DNA of 64,000 nt from NCBI GenBank assembly GCA_040879025.1, contig JBBDLF010000033.1:212673-276672 (forward strand), read 5' to 3'. A program made the translations under genes and the position numbers. Within the stretch, counting starts at the first letter, position 1. Each line of letters starts with the position of its first letter. The notes below the pieces were generated by a model that was not told where the DNA came from, did no database searches, and saw only the letters and a program-made list of their open reading frames with translations. Below, one piece after another: positions 52,620-60,522 of the stretch. This DNA comes from JBBDLF01 sp040879025. GTDB taxonomy: Bacteria; Pseudomonadota; Gammaproteobacteria; Pseudomonadales; Pseudohongiellaceae.

Positions 52620-53501
52620 ATGACCAGGTTCACAAAATCATCTGTATTTGCGCTGGCTTATGCCATTGCGGCTGCAACCCAGGTTACTTATGCGGCCGAA
52701 GCGGATGCTGAAGCCGGCATAGACGTTAATGTACAAACCGAAACCAGTGCGGACACCGGCGCTGACCCTGCTCTGGAAACCAGCAGCAGCGGCGAGGCTG
52801 ACGTTGACATTCAGGCCAACGTGGACACCGGCACCTCCGGCTCGAATGAGAACGGCAATGACGACTCTTCAGAAAACGAAGAATCGGATCCGGACAATCT
52901 CACCGCCCAGGCCGCTGTTGAAGCAGGCCAGGCCGTTTCGGGGTCGGTGCAGGACGCTCGTGAATCAGGAGAATCGGTCTCTGACGCCGCCGTGTCAGCC
53001 GGCACCGAAGTTTCCAGCCGTGTTCGTGCCACTCTGGAATCTGGCAGAGCGCGTGGTGAAGCGACCGCCGATGACGCACGCCGGCGTGGTCAGGCGACTG
53101 CTGAGGAGAGCCGCCGTCGCGGTCGAGCTACTGCTGACGAGACCCGCCGTCGTGGAGCCGCTATCGCCGCTGAAGCCCGCCTGCGCGGTGAAAGCACGGT
53201 ACGCGAGACTCTCGTTCGGGGAGAAGTGGTAGCTGATGCCGCCAGGGAGGCTCGCAATTCTGCATCGGAAGAAGTTCGAGGGCAGGTCAGAAGCTCGATT
53301 GACGCAGCGGTCAACGCTGAAGTATCAACCCAGGTGAACAGCTCAGTACGCGAAAGTGTAAGAGAGAATGTTCGCGAGGAAGTCAGAAGTGGCGTGGGGG
53401 CAGCGGTCAAAACCGACGTCGCCACTCAGGCATCCACTACGGTACGCGAGAGTGTGCGTGATAATATCCGTGCGAGCGTAACCGGGATTGTTAGTCACTG
53501 A
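52620..53501 (+). CDS. Exported repeat-rich helical protein with hendecad repeats (293 aa)
   Basis: The start at 52620 has AGGAGG upstream. After a signal peptide (1-25) comes an acidic, Asp/Glu/Ser-rich linker (26-93) without clear structure. Residues 139-215 contain about seven 11-residue repeats, of which the best are ADDARRRGQAT, AEESRRRGRAT and ADETRRRGAAI. Residues ~219-285 contain two further repeats built around VRESVREN. Such 11-residue (hendecad) repeats form long right-handed amphipathic helices, as in some LEA-like and apolipoprotein-like proteins. It has no known domain. It is followed by its own terminator and then the beta-barrel gene. Confidence 0.75.
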   Translation: MTRFTKSSVFALAYAIAAATQVTYAAEADAEAGIDVNVQTETSADTGADPALETSSSGEADVDIQANVDTGTSGSNENGNDDSSENEESDPDNLTAQAAVEAGQAVSGSVQDARESGESVSDAAVSAGTEVSSRVRATLESGRARGEATADDARRRGQATAEESRRRGRATADETRRRGAAIAAEARLRGESTVRETLVRGEVVADAAREARNSASEEVRGQVRSSIDAAVNAEVSTQVNSSVRESVRENVREEVRSGVGAAVKTDVATQASTTVRESVRDNIRASVTGIVSH

Positions 53502-53517
53502 ATTTGAGGTGGGATTA

Positions 53518-53550
53518 AGGCCGGTACTTCAAGTACCGGCCTGTTTTTTT
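53518..53550 (+). terminator. Rho-independent terminator
   Basis: AGGCCGGTACTT and AAGTACCGGCCT form a 12-base stem followed by GTTTTTTT on the plus strand. It ends the repeat-protein gene before the beta-barrel gene. Confidence 0.9.
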
Positions 53551-53593
53551 ATTTGATCGCGCTCGATAAATTCGTGCCTTGAGGAGAAAAGCT

Positions 53594-54529
53594 GTGAATA
53601 TTCAATCTTGTGGTTCTGAAATCCGGAAGAAAACTGCAATGGCGCTGGCAATCAGTCTGGTCGCATCAACAGCCGCCGCACAACAAACTGACCGGTTTAC
53701 TGTATCCGGCTACGGCGAACTGGGTGCGGAATACAACAGTAACGTCAGCATCACCGAGCTGGAAAGCGCAACAGGCGAGTCCGATACCGCAGCCGTGCTC
53801 GATGCCGGGCTTGACCTGAGCTGGAGTGTGACCGAACGTTTAAACGCCGATGCGGGCTACAGCTATAGTTCGAGCAGCTACCGGAACTTTGATGATTTTG
53901 ATCTTGATTTGCATTTGCTCTATGGAGATTTAAGTTACGAGTTTGACGCCCTCACTCTGGGAACCAGCATAAATCACGCGGACGCGAGGCTGGCCGGCGA
54001 TGACTTTTTGACTCTCGATCAATACTCGCTTTATGCCGGCAAGTTACTTGGTGATCAATGGTACCTTCGTGGCGCCCTGAACTTTTCCGATAAATCATTT
54101 GAGGGTTTCAGCGAGCGTGATGCGGACGTGGAAGGCCTCGGCATCGACGCTTTCTGGTTCTTCAACGATGGGCGCAGCACATTGGTATTCAGTTACGCCT
54201 ACGACGACGAGACTGCCGCGTCATCACAATTTTCGTATGATGCCAATACGGTTCGAATGCGTTACACCAACAGTCTGGTATTCGCGTCAAAGGACGCTGA
54301 GTTCCAATTGGGGTTGCGTTTGCAGGACCGAAATTACAAGGGACTGACACCAGCCATCTCAGCACGGCGGGATGATCAGCAGGCAGTGGCCGAAGCACAA
54401 TTTGAACTTTCACTGTACGAGCACCTGGCTATTATCACCAGGCTGGAACACGGTGCGTACCAATCGAACCTGAGCAGCGCGGACTACGACGAAACCCGTG
54501 CATCGCTGGCCGTACAGTTGTCATTCTAG
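53594..54529 (+). CDS. Outer-membrane beta-barrel protein (311 aa)
   Basis: I set the start at the GTG at 53594, with GAGGAG about seven bases upstream. The N-terminus EIRKKTAMALAISLVAS is a typical signal peptide. The rest has about 14-16 alternating strands with many Tyr/Phe and ends in LAVQLSF, the C-terminal phenylalanine of barrel proteins. It begins with an ELGAEYNSNVSITE-type segment seen in surface-lipoprotein-assembly-like or unclassified barrels. It is placed between the repeat protein and the subtilase. Confidence 0.8.
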   Translation: MNIQSCGSEIRKKTAMALAISLVASTAAAQQTDRFTVSGYGELGAEYNSNVSITELESATGESDTAAVLDAGLDLSWSVTERLNADAGYSYSSSSYRNFDDFDLDLHLLYGDLSYEFDALTLGTSINHADARLAGDDFLTLDQYSLYAGKLLGDQWYLRGALNFSDKSFEGFSERDADVEGLGIDAFWFFNDGRSTLVFSYAYDDETAASSQFSYDANTVRMRYTNSLVFASKDAEFQLGLRLQDRNYKGLTPAISARRDDQQAVAEAQFELSLYEHLAIITRLEHGAYQSNLSSADYDETRASLAVQLSF

Positions 54530-54539
54530 GGAACCTCTG
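54528..54539. repeat. 12-base match to the 6203 hairpin repeat
   Basis: AGGGAACCTCTG, which spans the stop of the barrel gene and the gap before the subtilase stop, matches the first arm of the hairpin at 6203. The gap between the two convergent stops is only 11 bases. Confidence 0.3.
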
Positions 54540-54540
54540 G

Positions 54541-56196
54541 CTAGGGATGCAGAAGGCCATGACCGAAAACCGGGTCGTGGCCTGGGACACCGAGATCGAC
54601 TGTCTGAACTGACAGCTGTTTCAAAGCACGCGTCAGGTCCCCGCCACTTTCCATGAGCGCACAAGCCAGAAACGCACTGACAACCGGGGTCGCCATTGAC
54701 GTTCCTGACTCCCGCCCAAAGCCACCGTCACCACGCGCTGTCGGCACCGAGACACCCAACGCAGCGTAGTCAATATGTTTTCCCTGGTTCGCCCAGCGGT
54801 AGATCGATTGGTCCGGATTAACGGCGGTCACCGCGACCACTCCCTCATACGCCGCGGGATAGGCCGCCGGAGTATGGGGGCCCTCGTTACCCGCGGCCGC
54901 AACAATCACCTTGCCCTTCCCAATGGTGGCACTGACAGCCTGGGCCAACAGGCGATTGTCAGGGCCTGTCAGGCTCATGTTTATGACGGTGAGATTCTGT
55001 GCCATCACCCAGTCCAGAGCCTGAAGCAAATGCATCACGGTAGCTCCCTGGTGATAGCTGTCCTGCGAATAGATCACCGAGGCGCTATACAGTTTGCCTG
55101 CGGGTAACAGCGGATTGAGCTCCGGCCCCTGGCCGACGAGTACGCCGGCGATTGCCGTTCCGTGGCCCAGAGGTTTAGCGACATCCACATCGATAAAATC
55201 CTGTCTGACCAGCGGCACCGCCCTCGCGGCAGTAAACGCGGAATGCTGAACATTGATGGCAGAATCGATAATCCCCACCGACACGGGATCCGTACACACA
55301 GGCTGCATGGGGAGCCCCAGTGCATTAGAGGAATAATTTGGCAGCCGCTCAACAGGCTCGGAATCGCCCTGATCATATTCAGTCTGCGGGTCGTTTGCGC
55401 CTTCCTGCGGTGCCGGTTTCCCCTGTGCGGAATAAACGTGGTTCCGGTCAATCAGGTTACGAAATTCTTCCGGAATCATTTGCAGAATTGATTCTTCGTT
55501 GTCCAGATCGGGGGGCACGGTAAACTTGAGTACAACACTGTCCAGTGCATTGAAAGGGCTGGTCTGATCGAGAAACCGCATTAATTGCGGAGCTTCGCTG
55601 CTCAGTCGCTCGCTTTGGGGGGTGGTAAGCATCATCACCCACTCTCGCTCTATCACGCGTATATTGGGTTCTATGTTGATTTCCACAAAAACCGGCTCAC
55701 CGCTCTGGTCAGAGACCGGTAGCCGATCGGGAAGCGCGGCCATCCGTCTTGCACCTGTGCCCGGCTCCACCCCGGCAGCGGAGCTATCAAGCACTCGCGA
55801 CGCCAGTGACCCGGTATCGGGAAGGCGATCGGCCACCCTTTCGGCCTGCCGCCGAGTACGGTTTTCGGCCTGGTCCTGTATATTCTCAACCTGGCCTTGC
55901 ACGATCCCTGCCGCCTGTTCCTGTACGCGTTCAACCTGGCTCTGAACCCGCTCTGCGGCTTGATCCTGAACCCTTTCCGCCTGGCTTTGTGTACGCTCGA
56001 TTACCTGTTCCTGAACCGTCTCAACCTGATTCTGAACCCGTTCCGCGGCCCGGTCCTGAACTCTCTCGGCCTGTCTGTCAATGACCGATTGCACGTTGTC
56101 GACAACGTCAGGCACAACCTGCGCCTGCACAGGTGACTGAAACGCCGTCGCCAACAGGGCTGTGACTACCGCGGATTTTAATTGTCTTGCACTCAT
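54541..56196 (-). CDS. Exported S8-family (subtilisin-like) protease with N-terminal 15-residue repeats
   Basis: A 551-residue protein from the ATG at 56196 (GGGAT upstream). The longer frame to 56526 crosses the promoter region. It has a signal peptide (1-26) and five copies of a 15-residue repeat at 43-117, for example AERVQDRAAERVQNQ and AERVQDQAAERVQSQ. A linker follows, then the subtilase domain with D311, H345 (LGHGT), N437 (AAAGNEG) and S500 (SGTSMATP). It is divergent from the ECF sigma gene, so the two share a 127-base promoter region. Subtilases next to sigma/anti-sigma pairs occur elsewhere, but the repeat part is unusual. Likely localisation is the periplasm or outer membrane. Confidence 0.9.
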   Translation of the reverse strand: MSARQLKSAVVTALLATAFQSPVQAQVVPDVVDNVQSVIDRQAERVQDRAAERVQNQVETVQEQVIERTQSQAERVQDQAAERVQSQVERVQEQAAGIVQGQVENIQDQAENRTRRQAERVADRLPDTGSLASRVLDSSAAGVEPGTGARRMAALPDRLPVSDQSGEPVFVEINIEPNIRVIEREWVMMLTTPQSERLSSEAPQLMRFLDQTSPFNALDSVVLKFTVPPDLDNEESILQMIPEEFRNLIDRNHVYSAQGKPAPQEGANDPQTEYDQGDSEPVERLPNYSSNALGLPMQPVCTDPVSVGIIDSAINVQHSAFTAARAVPLVRQDFIDVDVAKPLGHGTAIAGVLVGQGPELNPLLPAGKLYSASVIYSQDSYHQGATVMHLLQALDWVMAQNLTVINMSLTGPDNRLLAQAVSATIGKGKVIVAAAGNEGPHTPAAYPAAYEGVVAVTAVNPDQSIYRWANQGKHIDYAALGVSVPTARGDGGFGRESGTSMATPVVSAFLACALMESGGDLTRALKQLSVQTVDLGVPGHDPVFGHGLLHP

Positions 56197-56231
56197 CTTT
56201 ATCCCTGGAATCAGTTGCCTTGTATCTATAT

Positions 56232-56256
56232 GACGTATCATACGAAAAAAAAGTCC
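56232..56256 (-). promoter_or_regulatory. Candidate weak ECF-type promoter of the subtilase gene
   Basis: On the minus strand, GGACT-N16-CGTC resembles the GGAAT-N16/17-CGTT motifs at 52544 and 56265 but with two changes. It lies 35 bases upstream of the subtilase ATG. Weaker evidence than the other two. Confidence 0.3.
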
Positions 56257-56264
56257 TCCGCACC

Positions 56265-56290
56265 GGGAATAAACCAGCCTACCATTCGTT
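56265..56290 (+). promoter_or_regulatory. Candidate autoregulatory ECF promoter of the sigma/anti-sigma operon
   Basis: GGGAATAAACC...CGTTG fits GGAAT-N16-CGTT and lies 33 bases upstream of the sigma ATG. Most ECF sigma genes control their own operon, and the same motif lies before the repeat-protein gene at 52544. Confidence 0.55.
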
Positions 56291-56323
56291 GACTGTGCAA
56301 GTAAGGAGAAAACGATCCGCGCG

Positions 56324-56824
56324 ATGAAAGAGCAATTGGTTGAACTGCTGCCGGGACTCAGGCGCTTTTCCTGGTCCCTGACAAATTCGGCGCATGACGC
56401 GGACGACCTGCTGCAGGCGACTGTCGAGCGCCTTCTCAGCAAGGGTGTGCCGGAAGGTGTCGAAGTCGCCAGATGGGCTTTCACGGTCTGCAGAAACCTG
56501 TGGGTTGACGAATACCGATCCCGCAAGGTCCGGCAGAGGGCTCAATGGGATCCCGAATTGGCTGAAGCAGTCGAGATCAATGGCGAACGAAATGTTCATT
56601 TGCAGATGGAATTGCAGGAGGTCAATCGCGCAATGGAGCAGCTACCGCGAGATCAACACATCGTACTGACTATGGTTGCGGTCCAGGGGCTCTCCTATAA
56701 AAGTGTGGCGGAAGCACTTGATATTCCGCAGGGGACCGTGATGAGCCGTCTCGCCAGAGCGCGGTCAAAATTGGTGGAACTATTACACACAACACCCAGT
56801 GGAGTTCAGCATGAAAATCAGTGA
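56324..56824 (+). CDS. ECF-type RNA polymerase sigma factor
   Basis: A 166-residue sigma factor. Region 2 (HDADDLLQATVERLL, CRNLWVDEYRSR) lies at about 25-70, and region 4 (LSYKSVAEALDIPQGTVMSRLARARSKL) at about 125-155. Region 1 and region 3 are absent, as in ECF factors. AAGGAG lies 11 bases before the ATG. It overlaps the anti-sigma gene by 14 bases. Confidence 0.93.
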   Translation: MKEQLVELLPGLRRFSWSLTNSAHDADDLLQATVERLLSKGVPEGVEVARWAFTVCRNLWVDEYRSRKVRQRAQWDPELAEAVEINGERNVHLQMELQEVNRAMEQLPRDQHIVLTMVAVQGLSYKSVAEALDIPQGTVMSRLARARSKLVELLHTTPSGVQHENQ

Positions 56825-57518
56825 TGAGCAACTTTCAGCCTTCCTCGACCGGGAACTGACGGAGCGGGAAATGGAACAGGTTCGTGACGCAATCAGCGAG
56901 AACGCGGTGTTGGCGGACCGGCTGGAGCGACTGGCGGCCGCCAACGAACTCGTGAAGCGACATGCCGACGCCAACCTGGGGCCTCTGCCGGAGTCGCTTA
57001 CGCGCCGGTTGCAGGCTGACAATGTCATCGATATTTCACTTTGGAAACGCTCCAGACAATTCCTCGGCGACCATGCCGCGGTAGCTGCCAGCATTGCACT
57101 GGTGTTAGGTTTTGCCGGCGGACACTTGTCCACACGAACCACCGGAGATGTGGCGATGCAACAAATAGCCGCGCATCTGAATTCGGTGCCCAGCGGAGAA
57201 ACTGTGGAACTCGCATCAGACGCGAGTTTGCTCAGCCGATTCAGCTTCCGGGACAACCAGGGCCGCTATTGCCGTCAGTATCAGTTGCAGTCTTCGCTGG
57301 AAGTGTCCGAGAACGTGGCTTGTTACAACAACGAGGGGTGGGAACGGGTGGCCACTGCGCAAACGTCGGAAGTTTATCGTGAGGAAGAATACCGGCTGGC
57401 CAGTAGCACTGCATTACTGGACAGCACGCTCGACGCGATGATGCAGGGAGAAGCGCTAAGCCTGGTAATAGAAACCGATCTGATCCGGAACGGGTGGTCG
57501 GTGCGGCAAACTGAGTGA
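56811..57518 (+). CDS. Anti-sigma factor with one membrane helix
   Basis: A 235-residue protein. Residues 1-65 have the anti-sigma pattern DEQLSAFLDRELTEREMEQV, without the zinc-binding HxxxCxxC. A membrane helix lies near residues 83-103 (AAVAASIALVLGFAGG), and the C-terminal ~130 residues would be periplasmic. The start at 56811 has GGAG upstream. The longer frame from 56799 is less likely. It should hold the sigma factor until an envelope signal, perhaps with help from the divergent subtilase (inference). Confidence 0.85.
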   Translation: MKISDEQLSAFLDRELTEREMEQVRDAISENAVLADRLERLAAANELVKRHADANLGPLPESLTRRLQADNVIDISLWKRSRQFLGDHAAVAASIALVLGFAGGHLSTRTTGDVAMQQIAAHLNSVPSGETVELASDASLLSRFSFRDNQGRYCRQYQLQSSLEVSENVACYNNEGWERVATAQTSEVYREEEYRLASSTALLDSTLDAMMQGEALSLVIETDLIRNGWSVRQTE

Positions 57519-57534
57519 GGAACCCTGTCGGTGG

Positions 57535-57567
57535 GGTTTACTGATCGCTCGCTCAGATCAATAAACC
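57535..57567 (+). other. Hairpin downstream of the sigma/anti-sigma operon
   Basis: GGTTTACTGATC pairs with GATCAATAAACC around a 9-base loop with one mismatch. There is no T run, so it is not a standard terminator. It may mark the end of the transcript. Confidence 0.4.
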
Positions 57568-57641
57568 GAGGAGCCGTGTTAGGTTCAGCCGGCGTCTTCT
57601 CATTAGCCAGGATAACTCCGGCTGCGCAGGAATAGTCGAAT

Positions 57642-58007
57642 TTAATCGTTCTCTCCATCCAAATCTAAAATCTTGATATCACCTTGAGCTAAGTTTTTAT
57701 TTTTCTTTATGAGATCAAACATACCCAGAGTATCTGACAGGTAGGTACTAAAAAAACAGCCCAAACACCGTATGCATACACGACTACCTTCCATACTCAG
57801 GGTCGGTCCATGATCGGATGAAAGACAAAAACCGCATGCTTCTACAGGTTCATTAAACTCAAGTACCAACTCAATTGATCTCTTGTCACCCAAGCATGCG
57901 GTTATCATCTTTAAAGCACAATTCCTACAGAGGGCTGCGTTCTTACCTACTATAGTAGATTCATCATTCGTACTGCAAAAACTACAAAAGTGCCTGGAGC
58001 GATGCAA
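57642..58007 (-). CDS. Double ClpX-type zinc-finger protein
   Basis: A 121-residue protein with two CxxC...CxxC fingers (FCSFC...CRNC at 8-29 and ACGFC...CIRC at 57-81), each like the N-terminal zinc finger of ClpX. There is no ATPase domain. The start is a TTG with AGGAG about seven bases upstream. The gene is richer in A/T and in codons such as AAA and ATT than its neighbours. Such double-finger proteins are often found in variable regions. The function is unknown. Confidence 0.7.
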   Translation of the reverse strand: MHRSRHFCSFCSTNDESTIVGKNAALCRNCALKMITACLGDKRSIELVLEFNEPVEACGFCLSSDHGPTLSMEGSRVCIRCLGCFFSTYLSDTLGMFDLIKKNKNLAQGDIKILDLDGEND

Positions 58008-58667
58008 ATTTATCTCCTGATAGCTATGGTATTATTACCGTCGATCCAGAAATTCCATTCACTGTCTGAGGGTATGGAGGGAAAGAATTTGCAATAGTTA
58101 AGGCGGGTTGTCAAACGAATATCGCGGGATATCTCTCTGATGAACTCAAGATAAGAGCTGCGTGGAGTTTGCGCCGCATAGAACGGTGTCGATCAGCACA
58201 CGTAAAGTGGAACGGCAGTTCTGGCTTGCCGTTATTTATTCAGGACAGGTGCATTCCTATACCATGATGCACGGGCAGTGCTCTAGCAAAGTTATCGACT
58301 GGCTTGAAAGCCCAGTGGGTTCAACGGTAAGTCCAATACGGAAATGGGCTTAGAATTTCGCATCAGGGAATTCCTGGTGCCATGCAGACCTGCGGAAACG
58401 CCGCTGGAGAGTAACCGTTCATTATAGGGGGCATCCTATTAACCCTTTCTTCGCGGCGATAATCTGGTCTCTTCATCAACCCAGGAGACCCTACAATGAC
58501 TCACCCCTGGCGCCGTACACCGCACAGTGCCAGGCCCTTATTGAACAACGGCAACAAGTCGATCAACCGGCAATTCAAGCGCTACAGGCATGCGGCGTGA
58601 AGCCAACTTTGGCCCATGATAAGCACAAAGACCAGCCCTGTCGGAATTGCAATCAGGAGAAAGACTC
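58008..58667. other. Low-coding accessory stretch with only weak open frames
   Basis: This 660-base stretch has no clear gene. A 63-codon frame at 58162-58353 starts with GTG and has no recognisable domain or Shine-Dalgarno site. A short frame at 58496-58600 has a good AGGAG site but ends after 34 codons. Another frame across 58500-58670 reads through a plausible helical sequence (ALIEQRQQVDQPAIQALQAC) without its own start. The region looks like decayed genes. Confidence 0.45.
58496..58600 (+). pseudogene. Possible broken small gene (34 codons)
   Basis: An ATG with CAGGAG upstream opens a 34-codon frame that ends at TGA 58598. The other frame (from about 58500) continues to 58670 with protein-like composition and a CRNC motif. 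A single frameshift near 58500-58515 would join the good start to the longer frame. This could also be chance. Confidence 0.3.
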
Positions 58668-59183
58668 ATGGAATTTTTAGACCGAACAGTTTTAATCGCG
58701 TTGTTGATACTGGTGAACGCGTGTTCCACGCAGACTGAATACCGACAGGCCGGCAACGGCGGGTATGGCTACACAGAACATCAGATATCGCAGGACTATT
58801 ACCGCATCCATTTCAAATCGCGCGGTGATGATACGGGTCTGGCCTGGGACTATGCGATGCTTCGCGCCAGCGAACTGACCTTGCTGAATGATTTTGACTG
58901 GTTTTCTCTCGTCAGCCGCGAAACGCTGGTGGACCGACAGCCGGCCTCCGCAGCCCGGATCGGGTTCGACGTATCCAGCGAAACCGTCCAGGATTGTGGA
59001 TTGCTGACTTGCCGTACCTATCAACGCCCGGTCAGGCAGTATGATACCGGTATGAATCTCGGTGACCGCCGAAGCAATGTTGAGGTCATTCTGGAAGTTC
59101 AGATGGGCAAGGGAATGCGGCCTTCGGGTCAGCAAAGCGTCGATGCGCGAGAAGCGTACAAAAATCTGAAACCGCCTGCCTGA
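58668..59183 (+). CDS. CC0125/CC1285-type lipoprotein
   Basis: A 171-residue lipoprotein with a signal peptide ending in the lipobox LVNAC (Cys at about residue 20), followed by the family features YTEHQISQDYYRIHFKSRG, WDYAMLRASELTLLNDFDWF and YKNLKPPA near the end. AGGAG lies just before the ATG. The family is widespread in proteobacteria but has no known role. It is probably anchored in the outer membrane. Confidence 0.88.
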   Translation: MEFLDRTVLIALLILVNACSTQTEYRQAGNGGYGYTEHQISQDYYRIHFKSRGDDTGLAWDYAMLRASELTLLNDFDWFSLVSRETLVDRQPASAARIGFDVSSETVQDCGLLTCRTYQRPVRQYDTGMNLGDRRSNVEVILEVQMGKGMRPSGQQSVDAREAYKNLKPPA

Positions 59184-59221
59184 CCGGTCGGGTCACTGTG
59201 TTCGCCAAACAGAGGCGATAC

Positions 59222-59257
59222 AAAAAAAGGAGGCGGAACTGATACCGCTCCGCCTCC
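59222..59257 (-). terminator. Rho-independent terminator of the minus-strand gene at 59270
   Basis: On the minus strand, GGAGGCGG and CCGCCTCC form a stem followed by a run of T (the A run at 59222-59228 on the plus strand). It directly follows the NHL gene stop at 59270. Confidence 0.85.
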
Positions 59258-59269
59258 GGCTGTTATCCG

Positions 59270-60409
59270 CTACCTGACCGAGTATTTGGTAAAGGCTCCG
59301 CCCGCCACTCCGAGCGAATTTGGGCCTTCCGCAGCGTAGACATTACCGTCCCCATCCACCGCGACGCCTTCGCCTGCCGTTCCCTGATACACTCTGTCTT
59401 CACGCTCGAATGGCGGAATGAAGGCAACGATCTGGTCCTCATCGATATGACCGATGCGCACTCCGTTGCTCCAATTGACATGGTTGGTGGGGCTGGACTC
59501 GGAGTCGATGGCATACACCATGTCGTCTTCAGTTATGAAGATCCCGCTGATGCGGCCATACATGTAACGCGAATCCAGATAATTGCCTTCCTGGTCAAAA
59601 ATCTCAATACGATGGTTGCCGCGGTCAGCTACCCAAAGGCGGCCCTGGGAATCGAATTCCATTGCATGGGGAGTGCGAAATTCACCGTGGCGTACGCCAA
59701 TTTGTCCCCACTCTGTCAGGTAAGTCCCGTCAGGCGCGAATTTGATGATCCTGGCTGTGGCACCTGACTCTCGCCCCTCTTCCATCGCGGCGTTGCTTGT
59801 CATGCCCTGGCCACCGTGACCATCGGAGACAAAGATACTTCCGTCAGGTGCCACAATCACGTCATTGGGCTGATTGAAGTGTGTGGATCCACTTCCCGGC
59901 TGACCCGCCGTTCCCAGGCTCATGAGCAATTCGCCGTCGGAGCTGAACTTGTGAACCTGGTGTCCCTTGGTACCGTCTTCATTGTTCGCGAAGTCCGTCA
60001 CCCAGACAGTGCCGTCCTCGGCTGCATGAATGCCATGAGGCGTCATCATAATGCCGCCGCCAAAGTTAGCCAGTACTTCACCGGTATTCCGGTCGAACTT
60101 GAAAATCGGGTCCACTGGATTGGAATCGCAGTTGACGGGGACTCCACCGCCAAAACTTCCAGCGCCGCAGCGCTCATACGCCCAGATGTGTCCGTCGTTG
60201 GGATCAATATCGATGCCGGCAGTGGAACCCCACTCCCGCCCCGCGGGGAGATCACCCCAGTTTCTGGTGACCATCGGGGCGGGATTCGGCAGACCTTCGC
60301 CTGAAATATGATTCCCCACCGAGGCTCCGGATTGGGCGAAGGCGCTCGTCGGCAACAGGACAGGGGCGCAGACGACCAGCGCGGACAGCAGAACTCGGGA
60401 TGATGCCAT
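59270..60409 (-). CDS. Exported NHL-repeat beta-propeller protein
   Basis: A 379-residue protein with a signal peptide (MASSRVLLSALVVCAPVLLP, cleaved near AFAQS) and NHL repeats such as PHGIHAAEDGTVWVTDF, QPNDVIVAPDGSIFVSDGHG and PHAMEFDSQGRLWVADRGN. It resembles the 49049 protein in order and length, so the two may be paralogues. GAGGAG lies upstream of the ATG. The family includes peptidyl-hydroxyglycine lyase-like proteins. The substrate is unknown. Confidence 0.85.
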   Translation of the reverse strand: MASSRVLLSALVVCAPVLLPTSAFAQSGASVGNHISGEGLPNPAPMVTRNWGDLPAGREWGSTAGIDIDPNDGHIWAYERCGAGSFGGGVPVNCDSNPVDPIFKFDRNTGEVLANFGGGIMMTPHGIHAAEDGTVWVTDFANNEDGTKGHQVHKFSSDGELLMSLGTAGQPGSGSTHFNQPNDVIVAPDGSIFVSDGHGGQGMTSNAAMEEGRESGATARIIKFAPDGTYLTEWGQIGVRHGEFRTPHAMEFDSQGRLWVADRGNHRIEIFDQEGNYLDSRYMYGRISGIFITEDDMVYAIDSESSPTNHVNWSNGVRIGHIDEDQIVAFIPPFEREDRVYQGTAGEGVAVDGDGNVYAAEGPNSLGVAGGAFTKYSVR

Positions 60410-60522
60410 GACTATTTCTCCTCAGCTTGTTATTTTCACCAAGGTAGAAGAGTAAAAGCCTTTTCCCCGCAAGTCCACACCTGTCGGTCGTCTGTTACAG
60501 CCGATAGACGGAGGCTCGCTGA

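Noticed and set aside
52620..53501. Repeat protein considered as a phasin or LEA protein
   Set aside because: It has a clear signal peptide, which does not fit a cytoplasmic phasin. The 11-residue repeat resembles LEA proteins only in general pattern.
57374..57658. Minus-strand frame of 94 codons below the anti-sigma gene
   Set aside because: It overlaps the anti-sigma gene on the opposite strand and has no Shine-Dalgarno site or domain.
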